The notes under the pieces were generated by a model, which was given only the letters and a program-made list of their open reading frames with translations, was not told the origin of the DNA and ran no database searches. A stretch of DNA of 10,218 nucleotides from contig PWGT01000073.1 of NCBI GenBank assembly GCA_003554535.1, positions 1 through 10,218 of the forward strand, in the 5' to 3' direction. The position numbers and the translations under genes were made by a program. Of the stretch, positions 1-6,749 are shown piece after piece; the first letter of the stretch is position 1, and the number at the start of each line of letters is the position of its first letter. This stretch comes from Syntrophomonadaceae bacterium. GTDB lineage: Bacteria; Bacillota_D; Dethiobacteria; DTU022; PWGO01.

Positions 1-43
1 CCGGGGTAAAAGTCCTTCTGGGCTTTTGGGATAGTTTGCTCAT
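1..43 (-). CDS. IS3-family transposase OrfA, N-terminal fragment (continues off the window)
   Basis: Only the first 14 codons are visible, reading MSKLSQKPRRTFTP. The RRTFTP string is the characteristic opening of IS3-family OrfA proteins, where it normally continues into EFK and a helix-turn-helix that binds the IS ends. A good ribosome binding site (AAGGAGA, minus strand of 51-57) lies 7 bases before the ATG, which supports this start. OrfA would be joined to OrfB by programmed frameshifting in a complete element. The fragment is partial because the window ends, not because of visible damage. Family call fairly sure despite the short length; subgroup not determinable. Confidence 0.72.
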   Translation of the reverse strand, partial: MSKLSQKPRRTFTP

Positions 44-120
44 GGTCACATCTCCTTAGGTATATTCTCTTCATTGTACATGACCTTAAAATAACTGTCC
101 AACTAAGTGTAGCCTATCCA
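1..120 (-). mobile_element. End of an IS3-family insertion sequence (left part of window)
   Basis: The minus strand holds the upstream end of an IS whose first gene starts at 43 and leaves the window. Read on the minus strand, the probable terminus starts with TGGATAGGC at 120 and reaches TGGACAG 19 bases later. A 5'-TG end followed about 20 bases in by TGGACA is common in IS3-family terminal repeats. The host reading frame of the B3/B4 gene becomes recognisable immediately after 120. The family call rests on the OrfA start; the exact boundary at 120 is inferred, since the other IS end is outside the window and no target duplication can be compared. Confidence 0.7.
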
Positions 121-565
121 TCCTGTGATTCATCAGCTGGAGTCGATCGTGCATAAGAAGAAATCTATCCCTAATGTAAATCCATTAGTAGAAGCCATGT
201 TTACAGCGGAATTAGGCAGTCAGCTACTAACAGCTGGACATGATATGGACAAAGTTGAGATGCCAATAAAAGTGGAACTGGTAAATAACAGGGAAATGTA
301 TAGACTGCTAAATGGGGAGAAAAAAGAAACAGTGCCGAGTGATATGATGATGGTTGATGATAACGGAGTGTTGTCGACTATTATTTATGGCCCTAATCAT
401 CTAACGAGGATTACTAAAAATACGAAGAATGTTATTTTTGTAGTCTATGCTCCGCCTGGTGTGAAGATGGAAAACTTGGAAGAGCACTTGAATGAAATCG
501 AATTAAATGTGAACACTGTTTCGCCAGAAGCGATAGTAGAGTTGCATCGAATATACAAAATCTAG
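121..565 (+). pseudogene. B3/B4 tRNA-binding (PheT editing-like) domain protein, 5' end removed by IS insertion
   Basis: The readable part is about 146 residues, from around the GTG at 125 to a TAG stop at 563-565. It matches the C-terminal two thirds of free-standing B3/B4-domain proteins, which resemble the editing module of phenylalanyl-tRNA synthetase beta and are usually about 210-230 residues. Family landmarks seen are SIPNVNPLVEAMF, then LLTAGHDMDK, then a D-G-V turn before IIYGP, and TKNVIFVVYAPPG. About 70-85 N-terminal residues are missing. In frame upstream a TAG at 110-112 already lies inside the IS. The GTG has no convincing ribosome binding site, so it is probably an internal codon. 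Translation is unlikely. The substrate of these proteins is not established; a role in tRNA or amino-acid quality control is inference. Confidence 0.8.
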
Positions 566-622
566 AAAATCGAATCGAACTGGATTGTTAAGACTTGTCC
601 AATGAAAAGGAGGATGTGCTGG

Positions 623-928
623 ATGAAAAACAACTTCACAGTAATCGGAAAATTAGAGGCTGTAGAGGGTAAGACTGAAGAACTTAAGGATATTTTGCTA
701 AAAGCCGGTGAATCTATGGAAAAAGTGGAAGGATGCAAACTGTATTCAGTCAATGTAAGTAAAGATGATGATCACTTGATTTGCATAATGGAAATCTGGC
801 AAGATGAAAAGGCCCACAGAAGTTCACTGCAGCTCGACTTTATTCAGGAATTAATCGCAAAAGGACGACCATTAATCAGAAAAATGGAAGGTGACAGGTA
901 TAGAATTGTTGGGGGGAAGGGTGTTTAA
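623..928 (+). CDS. Antibiotic biosynthesis monooxygenase (ABM) / YgiN-like small protein
   Basis: The product is 101 residues with the dimeric alpha-beta ABM fold pattern. An opening beta strand (FTVIGKLEAVEGK) leads to a helix (EELKDILLKAG), then EGCKLYSVNVSKDDDHLICIM as two strands, then EIWQDEKAH before the closing helix. The E-G-C-x-x-Y and E-x-W-x-D-E-x-A landmarks are typical. ABM proteins include heme oxygenases, quinol monooxygenases and many uncharacterised members, so the reaction cannot be assigned. The ATG at 623 is chosen over the one at 602 because AAAAGGAGG (605-613) sits 9 bases upstream of it and overlaps the earlier ATG. The gene stands between the IS-cut B3/B4 remnant and a convergent tetR. 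It ends in GGKGV, a tail I associate with this subgroup. Confidence 0.82.
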   Translation: MKNNFTVIGKLEAVEGKTEELKDILLKAGESMEKVEGCKLYSVNVSKDDDHLICIMEIWQDEKAHRSSLQLDFIQELIAKGRPLIRKMEGDRYRIVGGKGV

Positions 929-1014
929 TCGAGAGGTGATCATTACAAAATCGGATAAAGAAGTATCGCTTCATTTTTATAGGAGATAACTGTATAAGAA
1001 GAGGATTGTAACAA

Positions 1015-1042
1015 GAAAACCCATGAATAATCATGGGTTTTC
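1015..1042. terminator. Bidirectional hairpin terminator between the ABM gene and tetR
   Basis: A perfect 12-bp stem (GAAAACCCATGA / TCATGGGTTTTC) closes a 4-base ATAA loop. On the plus strand it is followed by TTTT (1043-1046). On the minus strand its own arm ends in TTTTC followed by TTGTT. It can therefore stop both the ABM transcript and tetR. The tetR stop codon (1031-1033) and last codons form one arm, so the terminator is partly coding. Confidence 0.85.
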
Positions 1043-1615
1043 TTTTATGATCTTCGGACTATTTACGATGCCGTTCAATAGTACCTGCAAATTATCATCG
1101 AACTGTTGATCAAAATCAAAGCTGATGGGGTATCCCATGAAGTCTTCCATGGCGCTTTCCTTAACCGGCTGCATCCTGAGCTCATCAGCGACAAAGGAAA
1201 GTACGAAATTGTTAATGAGGTTTCCCGTTTGAATCAGGTAGTCTTCTTTAACTCCCAGGTCTTGGAGTGTATTGAGTAATGAGGACACTAACCTCACTCG
1301 TGATGGAGTCAGTGGAACTGTTGAGTTGAAAATTTCCACAGAATCTCTGACCTTTAACAAGTTAATGCGATAGGAATCACACACATTCATTATTTTGTCT
1401 CTAGAATGACCGCCTAAACCATCGAAGGTAATATTTTCGCAGATAGATTCAGAGATAAGTTGAAATAATTCTTCCTTGTTCTTAATATGCCAGTACAGGG
1501 ACGCAGCTTTTATGTTAAGCCTGCTGGCTAACTCCCTCATAGTTAGGGAAGACATACCGCTCTCGTTTAAGATCAATATTGCCTCGTGAATAATCACTTC
1601 TTTCGATAGTTTCAA
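1031..1615 (-). CDS. TetR-family transcriptional repressor with tetracycline-repressor-like C-terminal domain
   Basis: The 194-residue product has an N-terminal helix-turn-helix (about residues 24-50, with LTMRELASRLNIKAASLYWH) very like that of classical TetR, including the L-Y-W-H recognition-helix ending. A helical ligand-binding and dimerisation region follows (residues 60-190). The start is a TTG codon (1613-1615), supported by GGAGGG on the minus strand of 1622-1627, 6 bases upstream. It is divergent from the MFS exporter gene. The shared intergenic space holds two near-identical palindromes inside the exporter promoter, the expected target of this repressor. A weak minus-strand -10 candidate (TATACT, 1683-1688) beside these operators would allow autoregulation. 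The inducer is unknown; a compound exported or modified by the downstream genes is the natural guess. Confidence 0.9.
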   Translation of the reverse strand: MKLSKEVIIHEAILILNESGMSSLTMRELASRLNIKAASLYWHIKNKEELFQLISESICENITFDGLGGHSRDKIMNVCDSYRINLLKVRDSVEIFNSTVPLTPSRVRLVSSLLNTLQDLGVKEDYLIQTGNLINNFVLSFVADELRMQPVKESAMEDFMGYPISFDFDQQFDDNLQVLLNGIVNSPKIIKENP

Positions 1616-1713
1616 TCCAATCCCTCCAATCGAGCTCTCATATTGCTTATTGTCGTGTACTTAGACAAACCTGATTTTCAACAGTATATCATAAAAATAA
1701 CGAGAAAAAAAGC

Positions 1714-1742
1714 TTGACACTAACAACGTTAGGTGATAAACT
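1714..1742 (+). promoter_or_regulatory. Sigma-A-type promoter of the MFS/Rph-like operon
   Basis: A perfect -35 box TTGACA (1714-1719) is separated by 17 bases from a -10 box TAAACT (1737-1742, 4 of 6 consensus bases). Transcription would start near 1749, giving a leader of about 60 bases before the ATG at 1809. One operator lies wholly in the 17-base spacer and a second overlaps the -10 end and start site, so a bound repressor would block RNA polymerase. Confidence 0.82.
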
Positions 1743-1753
1743 AACATTGTTAG
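1720..1753. promoter_or_regulatory. Tandem TetR operators, two copies of CTAACannGTTAG
   Basis: The first palindrome is CTAACAACGTTAG (1720-1732) and the second is CTAACATTGTTAG (1741-1753). Both have identical 5-bp arms around a 3-bp centre. Their centres are 21 bp apart, about two helical turns, so two repressor dimers would bind the same face of the DNA. The sites sit inside the spacer and over the -10/start region of the exporter promoter. Assignment to the divergent TetR protein is inferred from position; the symmetry is seen directly. Confidence 0.85.
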
Positions 1754-1808
1754 ATGGAAGAGTGATTCATTGGATTAGTAAATGAATATTGATTGTGGGG
1801 GTGAAAAC

Positions 1809-3068
1809 ATGAAAAACATTTTTGGTGGTATCTTACAAACCTTTAAACCTTTAAGAAATCCTAACATGTCCATATTTTTAGGTGGTCATACCATATCGAT
1901 GCTGGGAGTAGCCATGCAGATGACCGCACAGACATGGGTGATTTGGAATTTGAGCGGATCCACAAGTATCCTGGGGTTCACGGTCATGCTTAACTTTATC
2001 CCTATGTTACTGTTTGGTGCATTTTCAGGAGTTATCGCTGATCGGTTTAATAGACGGAAGCTGCTGATCGTCATACAGTTCTCTAAAATGGCTTTAGCAT
2101 TTATTTTTGCAACTCTGGTTCAGATGAATATCATCGAGATCTGGCACATCTATCTGTTAGCCTTTGCATTAGGTTGTGTTGCAACATTGGACATGCCGGC
2201 ACAAACTGCTTTCGTAGGAGACTTGGCAGGTGCGGAAGAATCAAGAGCTGCAATTACACTGAACAATATGGTCAGACAGTTAAGCAGATCTGTAGGGCCT
2301 GCCTTAGCCGGTGTGGCAATGGGAAATCTGGGCATCGAAATGACCTTTTGGCTTAACGGAAGCAGCTTTATTGTCACCATCGGTGCATTGCTGATCTTAA
2401 AAGGCTATGATGTAACACAAAAGGCAAAAGATAAACGAAGAGGCAATATTAAAGAAGCAAAAGATACTATTTTAAAAAGTCCAAGGATACAGGATTTACT
2501 GATCTTTTCAGCTTGTGTTCCCTTTTTTGCTATTAGTGCAATCGGAATAATCCCTGCGATCGTCACGGATTATCTGCAGGAGGGACCGGAGACCTTAGGA
2601 TGGATACAAGGGGCCTCGGGGGCTGGAGCACTTTTCGGATCGATCGTTCTTTTGCCTTCGGTTCAAAAGATTAAGAAGATCGGAAAGCTCCTTAGTTTCT
2701 CTGTAGTTTGGATCGGACTGTGGTATATTTTGATCGCTAACTCTATAACTCCATGGGTATGGGTTGTGGGAGTTTTCATCGGCAACTCTTTTGCTCCTGT
2801 TGTTTTGACCACATCCGTAAGTTTGATTCAAATATTGTCTCCCGATGCAATACAGGGACGACTGCTGGGGATATGGATGATGATCAGTTTTGGAACCCAG
2901 CCATTCGGAGCATTATTAATCGGATTTGTAGGCGAATGGGTTGGGGCTCCAAATGCAATATTGGTATACGGTTTGCTGATGGTTATAATCGCCCTGTCGA
3001 TGCTTTTGTTAAGAAAAGGCCTATATAAATGGAAACCGGAAGAAATAATAAGAAATTCAGCGAGGTGA
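1809..3068 (+). CDS. MFS_3-type drug or metabolite exporter (EntS-like major facilitator)
   Basis: The 419-residue product is a 12-helix-type inner-membrane proton-driven exporter. The major-facilitator motif A is clear at residues 74-84 (GVIADRFNRRK) between helices 2 and 3. The strings DMPAQTAFVGDL and LNNMVRQLSRSVGPALAG are typical of the MFS_3 subfamily, which contains enterobactin exporter EntS and several macrolide or multidrug pumps. The ATG at 1809 is preferred to 1782 because GGGGGTG (1797-1803) lies 5 bases before it, while nothing resembling a ribosome binding site precedes 1782. The gene is first in an operon under the tandem-operator promoter. Its TGA (3066-3068) overlaps the ribosome binding site of the next gene, indicating translational coupling. 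The substrate is unknown. Confidence 0.9.
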   Translation: MKNIFGGILQTFKPLRNPNMSIFLGGHTISMLGVAMQMTAQTWVIWNLSGSTSILGFTVMLNFIPMLLFGAFSGVIADRFNRRKLLIVIQFSKMALAFIFATLVQMNIIEIWHIYLLAFALGCVATLDMPAQTAFVGDLAGAEESRAAITLNNMVRQLSRSVGPALAGVAMGNLGIEMTFWLNGSSFIVTIGALLILKGYDVTQKAKDKRRGNIKEAKDTILKSPRIQDLLIFSACVPFFAISAIGIIPAIVTDYLQEGPETLGWIQGASGAGALFGSIVLLPSVQKIKKIGKLLSFSVVWIGLWYILIANSITPWVWVVGVFIGNSFAPVVLTTSVSLIQILSPDAIQGRLLGIWMMISFGTQPFGALLIGFVGEWVGAPNAILVYGLLMVIIALSMLLLRKGLYKWKPEEIIRNSAR

Positions 3069-3073
3069 AGAAA

Positions 3074-5632
3074 ATGGTTAAATACACAATGTTTCTAGAA
3101 GAGCTCAACGAAGAGTCCTTAGTGGTAGCCGGAGGGAAAGGAGCTAATCTAGGAGTTATGATCAAGGCAGGGCTTCCGGTTCCACCGGGTTATATCATAA
3201 GCGCACAGGCTTACCGAAAACATCTTGAAGATTCCGGTGCTGACAAAAAAATTAAAAAAATGCTTAAGGAAATAAACTTAGATGAATCTGAGGATCTTAA
3301 CACTGCTAGTAAAACCATCACAGAGTGGATTCTAGAGTCACCTATGCCAAAGGAGATAGAAGAGGAAGCAACCAGGACTTATGAAGGACTTACAAAGAAA
3401 GTACAAGCACTGCAAGACAAAAAAGAAGAAGTATCGGTAGCGGTCAGATCAAGTGCCACTGCTGAGGATTTGCCCACAGCATCCTTTGCAGGTCAACAAG
3501 AAACCTATTTAGGAGTTATGGGAATCCATGATGTACTGAGATCAATCAAACTTTGCTGGGCAAGTCTTTGGTCTCCACAAGCACTGTCCTATAGACACAG
3601 CATGGACTTTGAACACTTAAGAGTGGATATTGCTGTAGTTGTTCAAACCATGGTAAATGCCGATGCTTCCGGAGTAATGTTTACCGCCAATCCTGTAACC
3701 GGATCAAGTAAAGAGGTTATGATCAATAGTAATTACGGACTTGGGGAGACTGTAGTAAGCGGTATAGTGACCCCGGATAGCATTACTCTAAGAAAGGACG
3801 GCTCAATTAAGGAGAAGGTCCTGGGAGACAAGAAAGAAAAAATCATTCTAATAGATGGAAAAGCAGAAAAAGAGATAACAAGCATAAGGGAGAGGAAAAA
3901 ATACTCCATAACCAATAAAGAAATTTTGCAACTGTTAGAATTGGCTAAGAGGGTTGAAGACTACTATGGAAAACCCCAAGATACTGAATGGGCGATCTCA
4001 AGGGGGAAGTTATATTTATTACAGGCAAGGCCAATCACAACCCTTTCAGAGCAGCAATTTGTAGATTTAGATTTGCTTTGGAAGAGAAAAAAGGACCCGG
4101 TAATGATTCAGGATGTAATGGAGCATTCACCTGAACCCCTCACTCCGCTGGATATGGCAGTATTCACCATAGGCGATAAAACCTTTCAACAAGCGGCCCT
4201 AGGTGAAGCAATGGGTATGAAGCCTCCGAGGACATTTACCAAACCGGTCGAGAGAAACAACGGCATGATCGGAATCCAACTTGAGCAAGCAGGCTTTTCA
4301 CCGGCATTAGCATGGAAAATGCCGAAGTCTTTGATTTCCAAGGCCAAGAAAAACCCCATGGATTTATGGGCCCCTCTGTTCAAAGAGATGGAAGCTTATA
4401 AAAGTAGAATTAGCCAGGAGGTGAACAGTATAAAGAAACTGCAACCGATGGCGGAGTTATTACAAGAAGCGATTGATGAATTTGAACCTTTAATGCATAA
4501 ACGATTTTCTGTAGTATTTATGACCACCCTTATAAGTGAGCTTATCGTTGGATTTCTCGCTGGAAAAGCACTAGGAAAAAAAGAGGCAAAGGAAATCAAA
4601 CCAAAACTCTTTCAAGCCTTACCCTTTCGCACCGCTATACAAAATAAAGAGCTAACCAAATTAGCAGCATTAGGAAAATCATACGGTTTAGAGAGTGATG
4701 AGTTTCAAATCAGTTTTAATGAATACTTGAATGAGTACGGAGCAAGGCCTGCAAGAGGGATGATTTTGATGCCAAGTATTTCTACCCTGAAAGAGGATCC
4801 TGTTGTAACCATGGATTTGATCAAAACATTGATGAAAGAATCAGACGCAGGAAGCATTGAAGAACGTGATGAAGCTCAGAGGAGAGAATATCTACGTATA
4901 CGAGCAATGGTTGAAAAATCCTTGGGCAAAAAAACCGGTCCCTGGTTTAATATCCATCTTGACAAAGCCCGTGACGGTGAAATTGTTAGAGAAGAAAGCC
5001 TGTTTATCATTGAGAAGCTAATTGCAGGCATAAGAGAAATAGCTCTAAAACTGGGAGATCTTTTCGTCGAAGAGTCGATCGTAAACACAAATACAGATGT
5101 ATTCTTCCTATTCCTCGAAGAGATTCATCAAGTTGCAGAGGGAGGGTTAGAGACCGAAAAAGTACGAGACAGAATATGCAAAAGAAAAGAAGCTTTCGAT
5201 TTAGTTCTTGGAGCTCATAATAAAGGACAGCATTGGATGATTACAACAGGCTCTATACCAAGTCCCAAAGTCAAAGAGAAAAAACGGAAAAATGGTTCTC
5301 AATATCATGAATCATTTCAGGGGATATCTGCCAGTCAAGGAATCACTGAAGGAAGAGTATGCATTATTAAGACCCCAGAAGAGTTTGACAAGATTCAAAA
5401 GGGTGATATCCTGGTTGCTCCATTTACAGCACCGGTTTGGACACCACTCTTCCGCATTGCTTCAGGGGTGGTGACAGAGATTGGCAGTTCTACATGCCAT
5501 GCGGCGATTGTGTCAAGAGAGTATGGGATTCCATCGGTTGTGGCAGTACCTGGGATCACTGGGAAACTAACTGATGGGCAAAACATTGTCGTCGACGGAA
5601 CGAATGGTATTATTGGCATCAAGAACAAATAG
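3074..5632 (+). CDS. Rifampicin-phosphotransferase-like dikinase (ATP-grasp + variable central domain + phosphohistidine domain)
   Basis: The 852-residue product has three parts. Residues 1-325 are a PPDK/PEP-synthase N-terminal ATP-grasp: GGKGANLG with K22, VRSSATAEDLP with R125, FTANPVTGS at 203-211, DTEW with E305, and QARPITT at 317-323. Residues 326-747 are a less conserved, mainly helical region. Residues 748-852 are a mobile phosphohistidine domain with STCHAAIVSREYGIP and catalytic candidate H809. No PEP/pyruvate-binding barrel follows, unlike true PEP synthase, in which that barrel comes after the His domain. Order and length match Rph, which transfers the ATP beta-phosphate to rifampicin. 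The start at 3074 has GAGGTG 6 bases upstream, overlapping the MFS stop. Antibiotic phosphorylation is likely in type, but the substrate is inference. Its pairing with TetR and an MFS pump recalls, from memory, B. subtilis yvkABC. Confidence 0.85.
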   Translation: MVKYTMFLEELNEESLVVAGGKGANLGVMIKAGLPVPPGYIISAQAYRKHLEDSGADKKIKKMLKEINLDESEDLNTASKTITEWILESPMPKEIEEEATRTYEGLTKKVQALQDKKEEVSVAVRSSATAEDLPTASFAGQQETYLGVMGIHDVLRSIKLCWASLWSPQALSYRHSMDFEHLRVDIAVVVQTMVNADASGVMFTANPVTGSSKEVMINSNYGLGETVVSGIVTPDSITLRKDGSIKEKVLGDKKEKIILIDGKAEKEITSIRERKKYSITNKEILQLLELAKRVEDYYGKPQDTEWAISRGKLYLLQARPITTLSEQQFVDLDLLWKRKKDPVMIQDVMEHSPEPLTPLDMAVFTIGDKTFQQAALGEAMGMKPPRTFTKPVERNNGMIGIQLEQAGFSPALAWKMPKSLISKAKKNPMDLWAPLFKEMEAYKSRISQEVNSIKKLQPMAELLQEAIDEFEPLMHKRFSVVFMTTLISELIVGFLAGKALGKKEAKEIKPKLFQALPFRTAIQNKELTKLAALGKSYGLESDEFQISFNEYLNEYGARPARGMILMPSISTLKEDPVVTMDLIKTLMKESDAGSIEERDEAQRREYLRIRAMVEKSLGKKTGPWFNIHLDKARDGEIVREESLFIIEKLIAGIREIALKLGDLFVEESIVNTNTDVFFLFLEEIHQVAEGGLETEKVRDRICKRKEAFDLVLGAHNKGQHWMITTGSIPSPKVKEKKRKNGSQYHESFQGISASQGITEGRVCIIKTPEEFDKIQKGDILVAPFTAPVWTPLFRIASGVVTEIGSSTCHAAIVSREYGIPSVVAVPGITGKLTDGQNIVVDGTNGIIGIKNK

Positions 5633-5678
5633 ACAGTGCAGGATTAACTCAATGATAGGATATTAAGGAGGGAAAGTA

Positions 5679-5864
5679 ATGAAAACTGAAGAACCAAATA
5701 AGGCAATACAGATGTTTTATGCAACTGGTGTTGTTATGGGGATTGCTGCATTTTTTGCGTACGGTCTCCATTCCGGAAACTGGGCTGTAGCATTATTCGC
5801 ATCAGCTGGTGGCGGTCTGGGCTTTGGGCTGGTAATGCATGGAATTTTATCATTAAAAAATTGA
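5679..5864 (+). CDS. Small two-helix membrane protein, unknown function
   Basis: I do not recognise a family. The 61-residue product has a short polar N-terminus (MKTEEPNK), a first hydrophobic segment at about residues 9-30, a brief polar turn (LHSGNW), and a second glycine-rich segment at about 35-57 containing AGGGLGFGL. It ends in LKN. A strong AAGGAGGG (5665-5672) lies 6 bases before the ATG. It sits 46 bases after the Rph-like gene and 20 bases before the pentapeptide-repeat gene, so it is most likely part of the same transcript. The glycine-rich second helix would allow close helix packing, so an oligomer or a partner of the MFS pump is possible, but nothing in the sequence proves it. 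Confidence 0.78.
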   Translation: MKTEEPNKAIQMFYATGVVMGIAAFFAYGLHSGNWAVALFASAGGGLGFGLVMHGILSLKN

Positions 5865-5884
5865 TTGAGAAAGGATGAATCGGA

Positions 5885-6370
5885 ATGAGTAAAGTGAATT
5901 TTTCAAAAGTAATCGCACCAAAATCAGATTTTGTGAAAGTGGAAGCCATCGGAGGAGAGTTTAACTATAGTAATTTAGAAGAATCGAATTTCAGAGGAGC
6001 TAACTTAACCGATGGATCATTTTGTTACAGTGAGTTAGCAGGATCTCGATTTGACGATGCAAATCTAAGTAACGCAATATTAAACAAGTCCAGCCTGAAA
6101 AACACTAGTTTTCATGATTCAGTACTTGATAATACGAATTTTAGCGGATCTGATCTAAACAATGCATGCTTTGAAAGTATTGAAATGAAAAACACGGTTT
6201 TTAACAGCACATCTTTAAAGGGAACCAGGTTTAATAAGTGCATTCTCAGAAATGTCTCATTTAAAACAGAGTTAAAAGATATAGTGTTTGAAGATGTAAC
6301 CGTTGATAAGGTAACTTATGCAATGTTACGAAACAGCAAGGCAGATTTAAAAAATGTGACTGTAGAGTAA
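5885..6370 (+). CDS. Pentapeptide-repeat protein
   Basis: The 161-residue product is almost entirely pentapeptide repeats. Central residues fall every fifth position: F26, L31, F36, L41, F46, L51, F56, L61, L66, L71, F76, L81, F86, L91, F96, M101, F106, L111, F116, L121, F126. The register already shows at F6 and F16. Typical units are FRGANL and FSGSDL. The fold expected is a right-handed square beta-helix of about six coils. Family members include the Qnr and MfpA gyrase-protecting proteins, but many have no known role, and this one is shorter than Qnr (about 218 residues). An AAAGGATG-type ribosome binding site precedes the ATG. It is last in the MFS/Rph-like gene run. Target protection is an attractive inference from that context, not shown by the sequence. 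Confidence 0.88.
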   Translation: MSKVNFSKVIAPKSDFVKVEAIGGEFNYSNLEESNFRGANLTDGSFCYSELAGSRFDDANLSNAILNKSSLKNTSFHDSVLDNTNFSGSDLNNACFESIEMKNTVFNSTSLKGTRFNKCILRNVSFKTELKDIVFEDVTVDKVTYAMLRNSKADLKNVTVE

Positions 6371-6749
6371 GTTCTAAAGTAGAATAATCGTGCAATATTA
6401 TGAAAGGAGTCAGTTGCTATATGATTTACCACATCAGAGATCATTTTAATCCTCAAGTCTAGGTGGGGGCGAATGCCTTTGTCAGTGAGGATCAACACAC
6501 ACATACCGGTGGAAGACGGGATCCCAAACTAGCAACAACCTGTCTTACAGTGGTCGGTACAATATAAAAACCGATCTTGGTTCGGATTTTTGGGAAAAAC
6601 TCCATAATGAAGCAGGAACCGGAAGTAATCGCTAGCTCAACAGATATAAGCGGTGAATAGTCACTGGTTGATTCAAGCCTGAATGAGAAAAAACTAAACG
6701 GAACCCATCTTTCTTGATTGTAATAATATAGAAAGGGGAAAATTAGGCT
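6371..6749. other. Gene-poor stretch between the pentapeptide-repeat gene and the RNHCP gene
   Basis: No supported gene lies here. A 13-codon plus-strand ORF begins at 6421 (stop TAG 6460-6462) with AAAGGAG (6403-6409) 11 bases upstream. The same frame runs on through further stops at 6565 and 6658 to a TGA at 6715. It could be a decayed gene, but the stop density is close to that expected by chance in AT-rich DNA. No tRNA, riboswitch or convincing promoter was recognised. The only structured element I see is the weak hairpin at 6566-6591. Confidence 0.5.
6566..6591 (+). terminator. Possible weak rho-independent terminator
   Basis: AAAAACCGA and TCGG-A-TTTTT form a stem around a 7-base loop (TCTTGGT), with one unpaired A and a run of five T at the 3' side. 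Only four strong base pairs (CCGA/TCGG) lie at the top. It could end the upstream operon about 200 bases past the pentapeptide-repeat gene, but efficiency is doubtful. Confidence 0.4.

Noticed and set aside
602..622. Longer N-terminus of the ABM protein starting at the ATG at 602
   Set aside because: The AAAAGGAGG ribosome binding site (605-613) lies inside that extension and is ideally placed for the ATG at 623.
3074..5632. True phosphoenolpyruvate synthase (ppsA)
   Set aside because: The C-terminal PEP/pyruvate-binding barrel is absent and the phosphohistidine domain is the last domain, which fits the Rph-type architecture.
6421..6717. A plus-strand frame with a plausible ribosome binding site and a TAG after 13 codons, considered as a pyrrolysine-type or recoded gene
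   Set aside because: The same frame also has a TAA (6565-6567) and another TAG (6658-6660). Four stops in 99 codons is near chance for AT-rich DNA, and no protein family or Pyl-pathway gene is recognisable.
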